Assembly: GCA_030600725.1 (NCBI GenBank)
Contig: JAUVLN010000129.1
Location: forward strand, 1 to 6,455
Source of the DNA: Thermoplasmatota archaeon
Lineage (GTDB): Archaea > Thermoplasmatota > Penumbrarchaeia > Penumbrarchaeales > Penumbrarchaeaceae
Direction: 5' to 3'
DNA length: 6,455 bases
The position numbers were made by a program, and so were the translations under genes. The notes beneath the pieces are model-generated. The model saw only the letters and a program-made list of their open reading frames with translations. It searched no databases and had not been told where the DNA came from. Position 1 is the first letter of the stretch; the number at the start of each line of letters is the position of its first letter. This document shows positions 1 to 6,167 of the stretch, piece after piece.

Positions 1-113
1 CCCTCTCCCGGAACAGCATTGATCCTGGACTCCGCCAGGTCGCATTTCTTGCAGTTTATGATCTTCTGGGAGATCTCATCCAGCAGTGGATCCAGCCTGT
101 TGTCGAACCTCAA
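1..113 (-). CDS. udg: Family 4 uracil-DNA glycosylase, N-terminal part (runs off the window)
   Basis: Only the first 37 codons are in the window; the gene continues past base 1. The family removes uracil (from cytosine deamination) from DNA and starts base excision repair; it carries a [4Fe-4S] cluster. What is seen: an N-terminal helix, then C21-K-K-C24-D-L-A-E, then R30 and VPGEG at 34-38 (last Gly partial). The CxxC pair, R and VPG(E/V)G order is the usual N-terminus of family 4 enzymes, and the two cysteines would be the first two cluster ligands. The start is TTG at 113-111: an in-frame TAA lies at 131-129, no other start codon lies between, and GGAGG sits 7 bases upstream. It follows the 377-residue gene by 74 bases on the same strand, so it may be the last member of that operon or have its own promoter. 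Catalytic motifs lie outside the window, so activity cannot be judged. Confidence 0.85.
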   Translation of the reverse strand, partial: MRFDNRLDPLLDEISQKIINCKKCDLAESRINAVPGE

Positions 114-187
114 TGAATTCCCTCCGCTTTAACCCCAATCCATCGAGTAAAGCTCATGGAGTGTACTTAATGTTAACTACGCTTTAA
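114..187 (-). promoter_or_regulatory. Intergenic spacer with a possible weak promoter for udg and an 8-base direct repeat
   Basis: This 74-base gap between the stop of the 377-residue gene and udg is more A/T-rich than its surroundings. An A/T stretch around 165-182 (minus strand: GTTAACATTAA) is about 26 bases before a possible start near 146, but it is a poor match to an archaeal TATA box. CGCTTTAA occurs at both ends of the spacer (125-132 and 180-187). No strong hairpin or T-run terminator is seen, so read-through from the upstream operon is also possible. Confidence 0.3.
121..125 (-). promoter_or_regulatory. Ribosome binding site of the uracil-DNA glycosylase gene
   Basis: GGAGG on the minus strand, 7 bases before the TTG at 113. 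It decides the start, because the only codons between the TTG and the upstream in-frame TAA are non-start codons. Confidence 0.7.
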
Positions 188-1321
188 TCATATGTCGATA
201 TCCAATTCCCTCAGGGCGTCCCCGGCCGCCGATCTATCCTCCTCGACAGAGGAGAACTCCTGAAGCCTTTTCAGGAGATCAACGACGGAACCATCGCCCG
301 TGGAGGCCATGAGCCGTATCACGGATACCCGATTGTGGGGAGGAACGCCGAAGATGAGCCCTTTCAGATCGGGGCTGCTTCTGGCGTCCATCAGATGCCT
401 CAGAAGAAGCTCAAGACGATGACCCTCGGCCGCCGAACAGGTTCTCAACTGCCCCAGCCTCGGCTTGATGATATCGGAGATAACTATCCGGGCCATATCT
501 CCTTCCAACAACCACCTACCAAACCTCTTTCTGAAATCATCAGGCCTCTCGATGCCCCCATCCGGATCGGAGGAGAGGTTCAGGATCTCCCCCTCCAGGA
601 GGTTGCTTTTTAACGCCTTCCCGCAGAAATTCGCCAGATCTCCCCCATCAAGCAACGTGTGGAGATCTCCCTCCTCCATGTCGAAGACAGCGGTTATCAG
701 GGTCCTCAGGTCCTTGATATCACCACCGCTTTTCCCCGTTATCCAATCCGATCTCTTGACCTTTCTGGCAAACAACGAGCCGAGGTTCTCCTCTTCATAG
801 CCCCCTTCCCCCGAACCCAGAAGGATATTCCTGACCTTGACCTGTGATATCCTTGAAGGGTCATGTTGAACGGCCCTCTCTATCTCCAATCCTTCCAGGA
901 CCCCTTCGAAGCCACGGAAAGATGTGGATAATCCAAGCGGATACAGCAGGCCGGAGGATAGGATCCACGCAAGGCCCCTTGCCTTCCCTTTCTCCAATAG
1001 CTCATCCGGATCTACCTCCTCCACCCACCCCAGGTCCGAGAGGTCCGAGAGGATCACATGTTCCTTTCTTCTTCTGAAAAGGCCCTCCTTCACCATCGCG
1101 GTTTCCGTTCTGAACAATCTGCACTCCGCGATACGATCATCAAAACCAATGCCCTCCCTGCGGAGGAGGTTAAGATCGACCCCGCCATCCATCCATATTC
1201 CCTTCTTCACCCTCCTCCTGGGGTCGATATTCGAAAGAGGCTCCTTCCCTTTCTTGAACATCTTGTATGATATGATGTCAAAAAGGAGCGCATCCAGGCC
1301 GTGATCCCTCCCTCCCTTCAT
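188..1321 (-). CDS. Uncharacterised 377-residue soluble protein with HEAT-like C-terminus
   Basis: I do not recognise this protein. I chose the ATG at 1321 rather than an upstream in-frame ATG at 1405. The 1321 ATG overlaps the preceding gene's TGA as ATGA and has GGAGG 7 bases upstream; the longer form would run 88 bases into the previous gene. The protein is charged, has no signal peptide and no membrane segment. The N-terminal third (about 1-110) has alternating strands and helices with many Arg/Lys (RRRVKK at 35-40, FRRRK at 82-86). The middle (about 110-290) is mixed. From about 295 to 373 it is helical, and the stretch RVSVIRLMASTGD followed by VVDLLKRL and AAGDALREL resembles one to two PBS-lyase/HEAT-type repeats. 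It is the last gene of the tight three-gene run with nadX and the 847-residue gene. Stop-start overlap suggests the two unknown proteins are made in linked amounts and may form a complex (inference). Codon use matches the neighbours. Confidence 0.8.
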   Translation of the reverse strand: MKGGRDHGLDALLFDIISYKMFKKGKEPLSNIDPRRRVKKGIWMDGGVDLNLLRREGIGFDDRIAECRLFRTETAMVKEGLFRRRKEHVILSDLSDLGWVEEVDPDELLEKGKARGLAWILSSGLLYPLGLSTSFRGFEGVLEGLEIERAVQHDPSRISQVKVRNILLGSGEGGYEEENLGSLFARKVKRSDWITGKSGGDIKDLRTLITAVFDMEEGDLHTLLDGGDLANFCGKALKSNLLEGEILNLSSDPDGGIERPDDFRKRFGRWLLEGDMARIVISDIIKPRLGQLRTCSAAEGHRLELLLRHLMDARSSPDLKGLIFGVPPHNRVSVIRLMASTGDGSVVDLLKRLQEFSSVEEDRSAAGDALRELDIDI

Positions 1322-3861
1322 GGTTCCGCCTCCAGGTGAATGCTGTTTGCCATCATGAACAACAGCCCTTTGGAGGAGGGTTCCGGGGAGGATGGGGACC
1401 TGCATTCGAGATCGATATCGATCGACCCGTCACGGGGGATATGGATAGGACCGATCGCGTATCCCCGACCATCCTGCTCTCCCTTGGGTGAGAGCAGATG
1501 CCAACCCGAGGATGGCAGATGTATCCATCCTGACCCGTGAACACCCTCTCCATGTTTCGACCTCAGGGTGATCCGACCTTTCCATATCTTTCCTCCGGAG
1601 CCGTGGATGCCTTCGGTCTGCGGGACGATCTCCAGATGGGAGATCCTCTCCAGGGAATTCCTGAGCTCCATGTTGGTCCCGTAAGCTTCAAGCCTTTCTC
1701 CGACGGTTGTGAAGAGCCTGTCGAGCAGTGACGCGAATTCCAGAAGGCGGTTTATCTCCTTCTTGAGATATCTCTGCCTCTGGACCCGAAGGTCATCCCA
1801 GCTGCCCATGGCCTCGTTCGTCCAGGAGGAAAGCATCTCGATCCGTATCAAAGAGGAGGCTGAGATGTGGGATATCAGCGCCCCCATCCGATCCCCGATC
1901 TCGTTGATATCAGCCTGTTCCCCGGAGATATCCCCGAGGAATGTCAGATTCGATCTCAGGCCATTGAGTGTAACCTTGAGCGAATTCTCAAGAGGCACTC
2001 TCCCGATATCCGCCCTCGCGCCCTTCATCCGTTTGATTCGCTTCTCCAGGACCTCTTTCAGCGGTTTTTTCATATCCCCCCTCATCAGGTCAGAGATACA
2101 GCTTGAAAGATCCCTGACGTCCCCCTCCGGTCCGGAATATCCGTAGAGGTCTCCATCCCCCGAGGCGTTCAATACGGACCCCGTGAATGTCCCCTTCTCC
2201 TCCTTCTTTCCCTTCCGCTGGGTTTTCTCGATCTTCTCAAGGTATCCATCCTCGGGGAGTGATGCCCTGATCGGATCCTTTGATCCGAATCTGTAGACTC
2301 CGGATCCCGCCTGGTCTATCATATCGCTTATTCTCTTTAGCGATCTGTTATTTCTCAGTAGACGTAGGAGGAAGTGGGCGAAGAGAGCCGATCTCAGGTT
2401 CGGCCCACATCCCTTGGTCCAGCCTCTCCCGTGTACTATCGATCCTTGCCACCTGTAGATCCTCCTTCCGCTGGAGAGCTCGATCACCTCGATATCTCCT
2501 GTCCTGTCCGTGGAGTGCACCCTCTCGTCGGGCAGTAGATATCTGGTGAGTTCATCTCTTTTACCTTCGTGAAGGTCCAGAGGTGTTGCCATCTCGAAGA
2601 TCAGGGAGGAATCGCTCCTGAGGATCAGGGCCCTTGGGAAGAGTTCCCTGGCGATCATCTCGCCTTCTCTCTCGATGGAGACCTCCATCGGATGCTGTCC
2701 CTCCCGCCACTCCCCGGGGATATCGATCTCCTTCTCAACGCTCCCCTCGCCGGATTCGAGCGGCAGCCTTACCTGGAGCGTTTTTCTACCGCCCGGGGTG
2801 ATAACAGCGGTTGTATCCTCCCCCTCCTCCGTCATTTCGTAGCTTAAGCCGATCAGCACCGAGGATCCGGGCATGGTCGTCCCCGGGGAGCAGTATCCAT
2901 TGATGATCTTTACGGATCGTCTCCTCTGGATAAGCAGATCGCCGTGGAATATCTCCTCATCTTCCACCTCGATCCTGACCTCAAAGGACCCCTCGAGGTT
3001 TTCGGGCAGATCGTACTCGTAAGATCCTCCTTCACTATTATGGAATTTCAGTGGTGTCCATTCTCCTTCGGACCCGAGGGAAACCTTCGGCATCGAGGTC
3101 CCGATCGATCCCGTGATCGTAACCTTCAGGGGTGAGCCCCTTTCCACAACGGATGGCACCTCCACCGGGATGCCCTCCTGATCATCGACCGTGATGGCAT
3201 CTTCCCTGTAAACCTCAAAAGAGGATCCACCGGTCCTGAATGTCGCCTTGATACCGATGTTCCCCCCGCCTTTTTCCCTGTGAACGAGCAGGGGGACCAG
3301 GAATTCGCCTTTCCCCTTGAAGGAGGGTTTTACTTTCTGTTTTATTGTGGTCCGCACCTTTCCCCCGTCATCGAAAGCCTCCACCTGCAGCGTCCCCTTG
3401 ATCCTCTCGTCGCCGGGCGATGCAAGGGCGATCCTCAGAGGGATCTCACCTGTTCCGTCCGATCTGTAGGGAGGGTCCAACAGGGATATACGAACCCTCT
3501 GGGGAAGGACATTGAGGGGTATGGCCCCCATTCCAAGGGTGGCGAAGAACTCCCCCCCCTTGATCAGGATCCTCAGCTCCCCCTCTCCCGGAGGGTCGTG
3601 GATGGAGATAGGGATCCTGTAGGTCGCGGTCCCGTCCTTCTCAACATCCGGAAGGATGGTCTTCACCGTGAGAGCCAGACCCCTTTCATCTTTGGCTCTC
3701 AGGACAGGGACACCCAGTCCCTCCGGGATGGAAACGCTCAGCTCCAGCTCCCATTCCTCCCCGATGTAGATCGGGGTCTCCGGCTTCCTGATGTCCAATT
3801 CCAGATGGCTCCCTATTGAAAGAGAAGGTGCGATCAGCTCAAGTTCCCATGTTGTCCCCAT
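1318..3861 (-). CDS. Uncharacterised 847-residue multidomain protein with tandem beta-sandwich (Ig-like) domains
   Basis: I do not recognise this protein. The N-terminal half is rich in short alternating strands, with Pro/Gly turns, and can be read as four beta-sandwich units at about 1-118, 120-225, 228-312 and 315-410. Their openings share a pattern of a Pro/Gly turn then a strand (PIYIGEEWELEL, GTGEIPLRI, ERGSPLKVTI, PGSSVLIGL). Residues 415-540 look mixed, with LLPDERV and GRRIYRW strands and a helix near 489-515. A Lys/Glu-rich linker follows (542-556). About 595-745 is mainly amphipathic helix, perhaps coiled coil. About 745-847 returns to strands and holds two copies of G-(I/V)-HGSG. 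No signal peptide, membrane span, sorting signal or known catalytic motif is seen, so it is probably cytoplasmic. The ATG at 3861 has TGAGGG upstream, 6 bases away, whose TGA is the nadX stop. It lies 9 bases after nadX and overlaps the next gene by four bases. Surface or secretory roles, suggested by Ig-like folds elsewhere, are not supported here. Confidence 0.85.
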   Translation of the reverse strand: MGTTWELELIAPSLSIGSHLELDIRKPETPIYIGEEWELELSVSIPEGLGVPVLRAKDERGLALTVKTILPDVEKDGTATYRIPISIHDPPGEGELRILIKGGEFFATLGMGAIPLNVLPQRVRISLLDPPYRSDGTGEIPLRIALASPGDERIKGTLQVEAFDDGGKVRTTIKQKVKPSFKGKGEFLVPLLVHREKGGGNIGIKATFRTGGSSFEVYREDAITVDDQEGIPVEVPSVVERGSPLKVTITGSIGTSMPKVSLGSEGEWTPLKFHNSEGGSYEYDLPENLEGSFEVRIEVEDEEIFHGDLLIQRRRSVKIINGYCSPGTTMPGSSVLIGLSYEMTEEGEDTTAVITPGGRKTLQVRLPLESGEGSVEKEIDIPGEWREGQHPMEVSIEREGEMIARELFPRALILRSDSSLIFEMATPLDLHEGKRDELTRYLLPDERVHSTDRTGDIEVIELSSGRRIYRWQGSIVHGRGWTKGCGPNLRSALFAHFLLRLLRNNRSLKRISDMIDQAGSGVYRFGSKDPIRASLPEDGYLEKIEKTQRKGKKEEKGTFTGSVLNASGDGDLYGYSGPEGDVRDLSSCISDLMRGDMKKPLKEVLEKRIKRMKGARADIGRVPLENSLKVTLNGLRSNLTFLGDISGEQADINEIGDRMGALISHISASSLIRIEMLSSWTNEAMGSWDDLRVQRQRYLKKEINRLLEFASLLDRLFTTVGERLEAYGTNMELRNSLERISHLEIVPQTEGIHGSGGKIWKGRITLRSKHGEGVHGSGWIHLPSSGWHLLSPKGEQDGRGYAIGPIHIPRDGSIDIDLECRSPSSPEPSSKGLLFMMANSIHLEAEP
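1329..1333 (-). promoter_or_regulatory. Ribosome binding site of the 377-residue gene, inside the 847-residue gene
   Basis: GGAGG on the minus strand within the last codons of the upstream gene, 7 bases before the ATG at 1321. With the ATGA overlap it points to coupled translation and settles the start. Confidence 0.75.
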
Positions 3862-3867
3862 AAGTAA

Positions 3868-3873
3868 CCCTCA
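3868..3873 (-). promoter_or_regulatory. Ribosome binding site of the 847-residue gene, overlapping the nadX stop codon
   Basis: TGAGGG on the minus strand, 6 bases before the ATG at 3861. Its first three bases are the nadX TGA, so ribosomes finishing nadX stop on the next gene's binding site, which favours re-initiation. Confidence 0.65.
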
Positions 3874-4683
3874 GTTTCCAATATTTACACCGCTGATGAT
3901 CCGTTCGATCGTGGAGATCGCGGAGAGCGGGGCAAGGTAACTGGTCCTTGGATTGGTCGTTGAGGGCTGGTTCTCCATCTCAACCCTCATCTCCCCGAAC
4001 CTTCCCCTGACCTCGATCAGATGCCTGTTCTGGGTGACCGAGGGGTCTGCAATGACCCTCACCTCTGTCCTGTCAAAGCCTATGCCCGCAATCGCCAGAG
4101 TGGCGGCCACGTTGACGTTCTTGGGAAAGATCTTCACGGCATCTCTCGCACTTCCATCGAAAAGGGTTATAGGCTCCTTGATGTGGAACAACTCCTCGCA
4201 CCTCGACTGCATCGAGGGTGGTAGAGAGAGGCCTTTGGGCGGCTTCCTCACGGTCAATCTGACGTATTCGATGTCGGCCCTTGAGGCTGAGATTATGCCG
4301 TCGATGCCCGCAATGGCGCCCGATGGAATATAGATCCTGGCGTTGTTCTCCCCCGCGAGCCTCTTGAGCTCGCTCCATAGGAGGTCATCCACCAATGCCC
4401 CAACGGATATTATCAGGAGGTCCTTCCCCGCCCCCAGGATCATGGGCCCTATCTCCCCCACCACATCCTGTGAGGCTGCCTCAACTATCAGATCGGACCT
4501 TTCGATGAACCCTTCCATATCCTCAAATCCGAAGATCTGTGCCTTGGAAAGCCTCTGGGCCAGATCCTGTGTCCTCTCGAAATCCCTATCGATGAGGTTG
4601 ATCTCCTCCACCTCTTCCCTATGCTCCATTGCGCCCCCGATGGTGGTTCCTATGAACCCGCATCCCAGTATTCCGATCCTCAT
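3871..4683 (-). CDS. nadX: L-aspartate dehydrogenase
   Basis: The enzyme oxidises L-aspartate with NAD(P)+ to iminoaspartate, which can feed quinolinate and NAD synthesis or hydrolyse to oxaloacetate and ammonia. It is 270 residues, the normal length. Seen: Rossmann motif G4-I-L-G7-C-G9-F-I-G12 at the N-terminus, an acidic residue after the second strand (D32), VEAAS at 67-71, SVGAL at 93-97, PSGAIAGID at 120-128, RKPP at 146-149, FPKNVNVAATLAIAG at 186-200, ADP at 212-214, NRH with H221 (position of the proposed catalytic His of the family), FGEMRVEMEN at 229-238 and NPRTSYLA at 244-251. These follow the family in order and none is missing. I chose the ATG at 4683 because the Rossmann fold begins right there, an AGGAAGG lies upstream, and an in-frame extension to 4794 would contain the promoter box. 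It leads the operon with two unknown genes. No nadA or nadC is in the window, so NAD synthesis versus aspartate catabolism is not settled. Confidence 0.93.
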   Translation of the reverse strand: MRIGILGCGFIGTTIGGAMEHREEVEEINLIDRDFERTQDLAQRLSKAQIFGFEDMEGFIERSDLIVEAASQDVVGEIGPMILGAGKDLLIISVGALVDDLLWSELKRLAGENNARIYIPSGAIAGIDGIISASRADIEYVRLTVRKPPKGLSLPPSMQSRCEELFHIKEPITLFDGSARDAVKIFPKNVNVAATLAIAGIGFDRTEVRVIADPSVTQNRHLIEVRGRFGEMRVEMENQPSTTNPRTSYLAPLSAISTIERIISGVNIGN

Positions 4684-4750
4684 GAAATCAGCCTTCCTGT
4701 CCAAGTTCCGGAGATGAAAAACGTCCGTTGTGTTCGGATGATACGGCACA

Positions 4751-4764
4751 TATATTATAAATAT
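4751..4764. promoter_or_regulatory. Shared TATA-like box between nadX and the TPR gene
   Basis: The only strongly A/T-rich stretch in the 132-base divergent spacer, TATATTATAAATAT, reads as a TATA-like box on both strands: TTATAAATA on plus and TTTATAATA on minus. Starts about 25 bases away would fall near 4785 (plus), giving a leader of about 30 bases with a ribosome binding site, and near 4725 (minus), giving a leader of about 40 bases for nadX. Spacing and composition are seen; promoter activity is inferred. Confidence 0.6.
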
Positions 4765-4792
4765 GCGGAAGGAATTGAAACGGCCCGATAAC

Positions 4793-4812
4793 AAGGTGTC
4801 GGAAGGTGTTCG
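4793..4812 (+). repeat. Tandem 10-base repeat that duplicates the Shine-Dalgarno sequence of the TPR gene
   Basis: AAGGTGTCGG at 4793-4802 is followed directly by AAGGTGTTCG at 4803-4812 (8 of 10 identical). The second AAGGTG is 7 bases before the TTG start of the TPR gene and is its likely ribosome binding site. The first AAGGTG is 7 bases before a GTG at 4806. Confidence 0.6.
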
Positions 4813-4815
4813 AGC

Positions 4816-5283
4816 TTGGGTATTTTCTCAAAGAAAAAAGCGGGTAAGCTGGTTGAAGAGGGCATGGAGCTGCACAGGATCGGCAACCTGAGGGCTGCAG
4901 AGGTGAAGTACGTGCAGTCGTTATCCTTCGATCCCAACTCGATAGAGGCCCATCTGAATTACGGGGACCTTCTGAAGGCTACGCAGAGGCCCAAAGCCGC
5001 CGAGATCGAATACAGGAAGGCCATGATCATGGACCCGGAAAGGGGCGAACCCCATGCCAGCCTGGGCTCATTGTATCACTCCCAGGGCAGGCATGAGGAG
5101 GCCGAGGCCGAGTACAACAATGCCTATGACCTCCAGCCAGGGAACATCAACGTTCAGCTGAACCTGGCACAGCTTTACATGGACAACACAAGGTACACCG
5201 AGATGAAGAAGATGTACTCATATATCCTCCCAAAGGTAAAAGATCCCAAATTGAGGGCCTTCATCGAAGGCAGGATGAGATGA
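4816..5283 (+). CDS. Small tetratricopeptide repeat (TPR) protein
   Basis: 155 residues, almost entirely TPR, a helical protein-binding scaffold. Four 34-residue repeats can be laid out at about 10-43, 44-77, 78-111 and 112-145. Each has the expected small and aromatic positions, for example G-N-L-x-x-A-E-x-x-Y in the first, Y-G-D-L-L and A-A-E-I-E-Y in the second, and L-G-S-L-Y with G-R-H-E-E-A in the third, with (D/Q)P(N/E/G) at repeat ends. The fourth is the most diverged. The short Lys-rich start (GIFSKKKAGK) is not a signal peptide and there is no membrane segment, so it is probably cytoplasmic. The start is TTG at 4816: an in-frame TAA lies at 4789-4791 with no other start codon between, and AAGGTG is 7 bases upstream. 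Partner unknown; TPR alone does not give a function. It is divergent from nadX and converges on trmI with two bases between stops. Confidence 0.88.
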   Translation: MGIFSKKKAGKLVEEGMELHRIGNLRAAEVKYVQSLSFDPNSIEAHLNYGDLLKATQRPKAAEIEYRKAMIMDPERGEPHASLGSLYHSQGRHEEAEAEYNNAYDLQPGNINVQLNLAQLYMDNTRYTEMKKMYSYILPKVKDPKLRAFIEGRMR

Positions 5284-5285
5284 GA

Positions 5286-6047
5286 TCACAACTTCCTGGC
5301 GAAGATCAGAAAGCCGGTATGCCCCAGCATCTCGGTTGAGGGTCTCACAGCCCCCTCTTTCACGGAATATCCCCTCTTGATCAGCTCCATGGCCTCGACA
5401 TTCGAGAACCCTGCATCCCTCAGGCTCAGGCAGCATCTCTCCAACTGGTTCGATGTGGGCACGTAGGCGCAGAACCTCCCTCCGGGGCGCAGAGCTTCCC
5501 ATGCGGATCCGGTGGCCTGTTCAGGGTCGGGGATATCCAGTACGACAGCATCCGCCTCTTCCACTTTTACGTCTGACCTGACGTCTCCCAGCAGACCCTC
5601 CCAGTTATCCGAAAGGCCGGCAGTCTCAACGTTCTTTCGGGCCTTCCTCAGATGATCGTCCCTGATGTCATACGTGGTGACCCCCCCATCCGGTCGGACC
5701 GAATTCAACAGGGCGATCGTCAGGCCGCCCGATCCCGCACCACCCTCTATCACCCTCTTTCCGGATGTGAGGCCCAGGCCGAGGATGATCGCGGCGGAGT
5801 CCTTTGGAATGATCATCTGGGGGCCTCTGTCGATATGCTCTATATGGTCGAGGATATCGGGTCTGATAAGGATGAACTCCTTTCTCCCTATCGTAACGCG
5901 GTCCCCCTCTTTCCTACCAACGATGTTGGAGGATGATAACGCACCCCTTCCGCCCTCCAGTTTCATCATCCCCTCCTCAAGCTTGACCAGATATCCCTTC
6001 CGTCCGTCCATAAGCAGGACCGACTCCCCGAACTTGAAGTTATCCAT
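5286..6047 (-). CDS. trmI: tRNA (adenine-N1)-methyltransferase, archaeal TrmI type (m1A57/58)
   Basis: A SAM-dependent enzyme that methylates N1 of adenine in the T-loop of tRNA; archaeal members act on A58 and often also A57, and the family works as a homotetramer. It is 253 residues, the usual length. An N-terminal beta domain (about 1-65) is followed by RGPQMIIPKD at 74-83 (the family's pre-catalytic segment), the SAM-binding loop VIEGGAGSGGLT at 99-110, acidic YDIR at 126-129, GDVR at 154-157, the catalytic LDIPDP at 170-175, and the C-terminal VRP...MLGHTGFLIFARK at 234-252 typical of TrmI. All expected motifs are present. The ATG at 6047 matches the family N-terminus but has no good Shine-Dalgarno sequence close by (GAGG is about 20 bases up), so it may be translated from a leaderless or unusual leader. 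It is convergent with the TPR gene and divergent from the 41-residue ORF. Confidence 0.93.
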   Translation of the reverse strand: MDNFKFGESVLLMDGRKGYLVKLEEGMMKLEGGRGALSSSNIVGRKEGDRVTIGRKEFILIRPDILDHIEHIDRGPQMIIPKDSAAIILGLGLTSGKRVIEGGAGSGGLTIALLNSVRPDGGVTTYDIRDDHLRKARKNVETAGLSDNWEGLLGDVRSDVKVEEADAVVLDIPDPEQATGSAWEALRPGGRFCAYVPTSNQLERCCLSLRDAGFSNVEAMELIKRGYSVKEGAVRPSTEMLGHTGFLIFARKL

Positions 6048-6081
6048 ACAACCCGATGGTGAACCTCGATATCATAATTTT

Positions 6082-6092
6082 GGGGAGTCCCC
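6082..6092. repeat. GGGGA-G-TCCCC palindrome in the trmI upstream region
   Basis: A perfect 5+1+5 palindrome. If the box at 6112-6120 drives trmI, transcription would begin near 6088, within this palindrome, so it could be an operator. It could also be chance in a G/C-rich patch. Confidence 0.35.
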
Positions 6093-6110
6093 CGGGATGC
6101 CCAGTTCTTT

Positions 6111-6120
6111 GTTTTATATC
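6111..6120. promoter_or_regulatory. Shared TATA-like box between trmI and the 41-residue ORF
   Basis: GTTTTATATC on plus, GATATAAAAC on minus. On plus it predicts a start near 6143 and a leader of about 35 bases before the ATG at 6180. On minus it predicts a start near 6088 and a leader of about 40 bases for trmI. It sits near the centre of the 132-base spacer. Another A/T stretch at 6067-6080 could instead give a leaderless trmI transcript. Confidence 0.5.
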
Positions 6121-6137
6121 ACCTCCGTAAGTTATTG

Positions 6138-6167
6138 GATATCGAAAACCCCCAGCTTTCGATCATC
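6138..6167. repeat. Inverted repeat at the presumed transcription start of the 41-residue ORF
   Basis: ATCGAAA at 6141-6147 and TTTCGAT at 6157-6163 are perfect inverted copies around a 9-base centre. With one bulged base the pairing extends by GAT (6138-6140) and ATC (6165-6167). It lies at or just after the start predicted from the TATA-like box and ends immediately before the GGAG ribosome binding site. It could be a repressor site on DNA or a hairpin in the leader RNA. Confidence 0.5.

Noticed and set aside
1322..1405. Upstream in-frame extension of the 377-residue gene (28 more residues)
   Set aside because: It would overlap the previous gene by 88 bases and has no ribosome binding site, whereas the ATG at 1321 has GGAGG at 7 bases and an ATGA overlap.
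2350..2570. A PH-like domain in the large protein around residues 440-475 (LLPDERV...GRRIYRW)
   Set aside because: The resemblance to bacterial PH-like domains is a short strand pattern only, too weak to call.
335..3819. Many plus-strand open frames of 60-179 codons opposite the two large unknown genes (for example 3280-3819 and 1709-2146)
   Set aside because: They are rich in Ser, Pro and Arg as expected for the antisense of this composition, lack ribosome binding sites, and lie wholly inside genes with good starts and host-like codon use on the other strand.
4684..4794. Upstream in-frame extension of nadX (37 more residues)
   Set aside because: The Rossmann motif begins at the inner ATG, as in the family, and the extension contains the promoter-like box.
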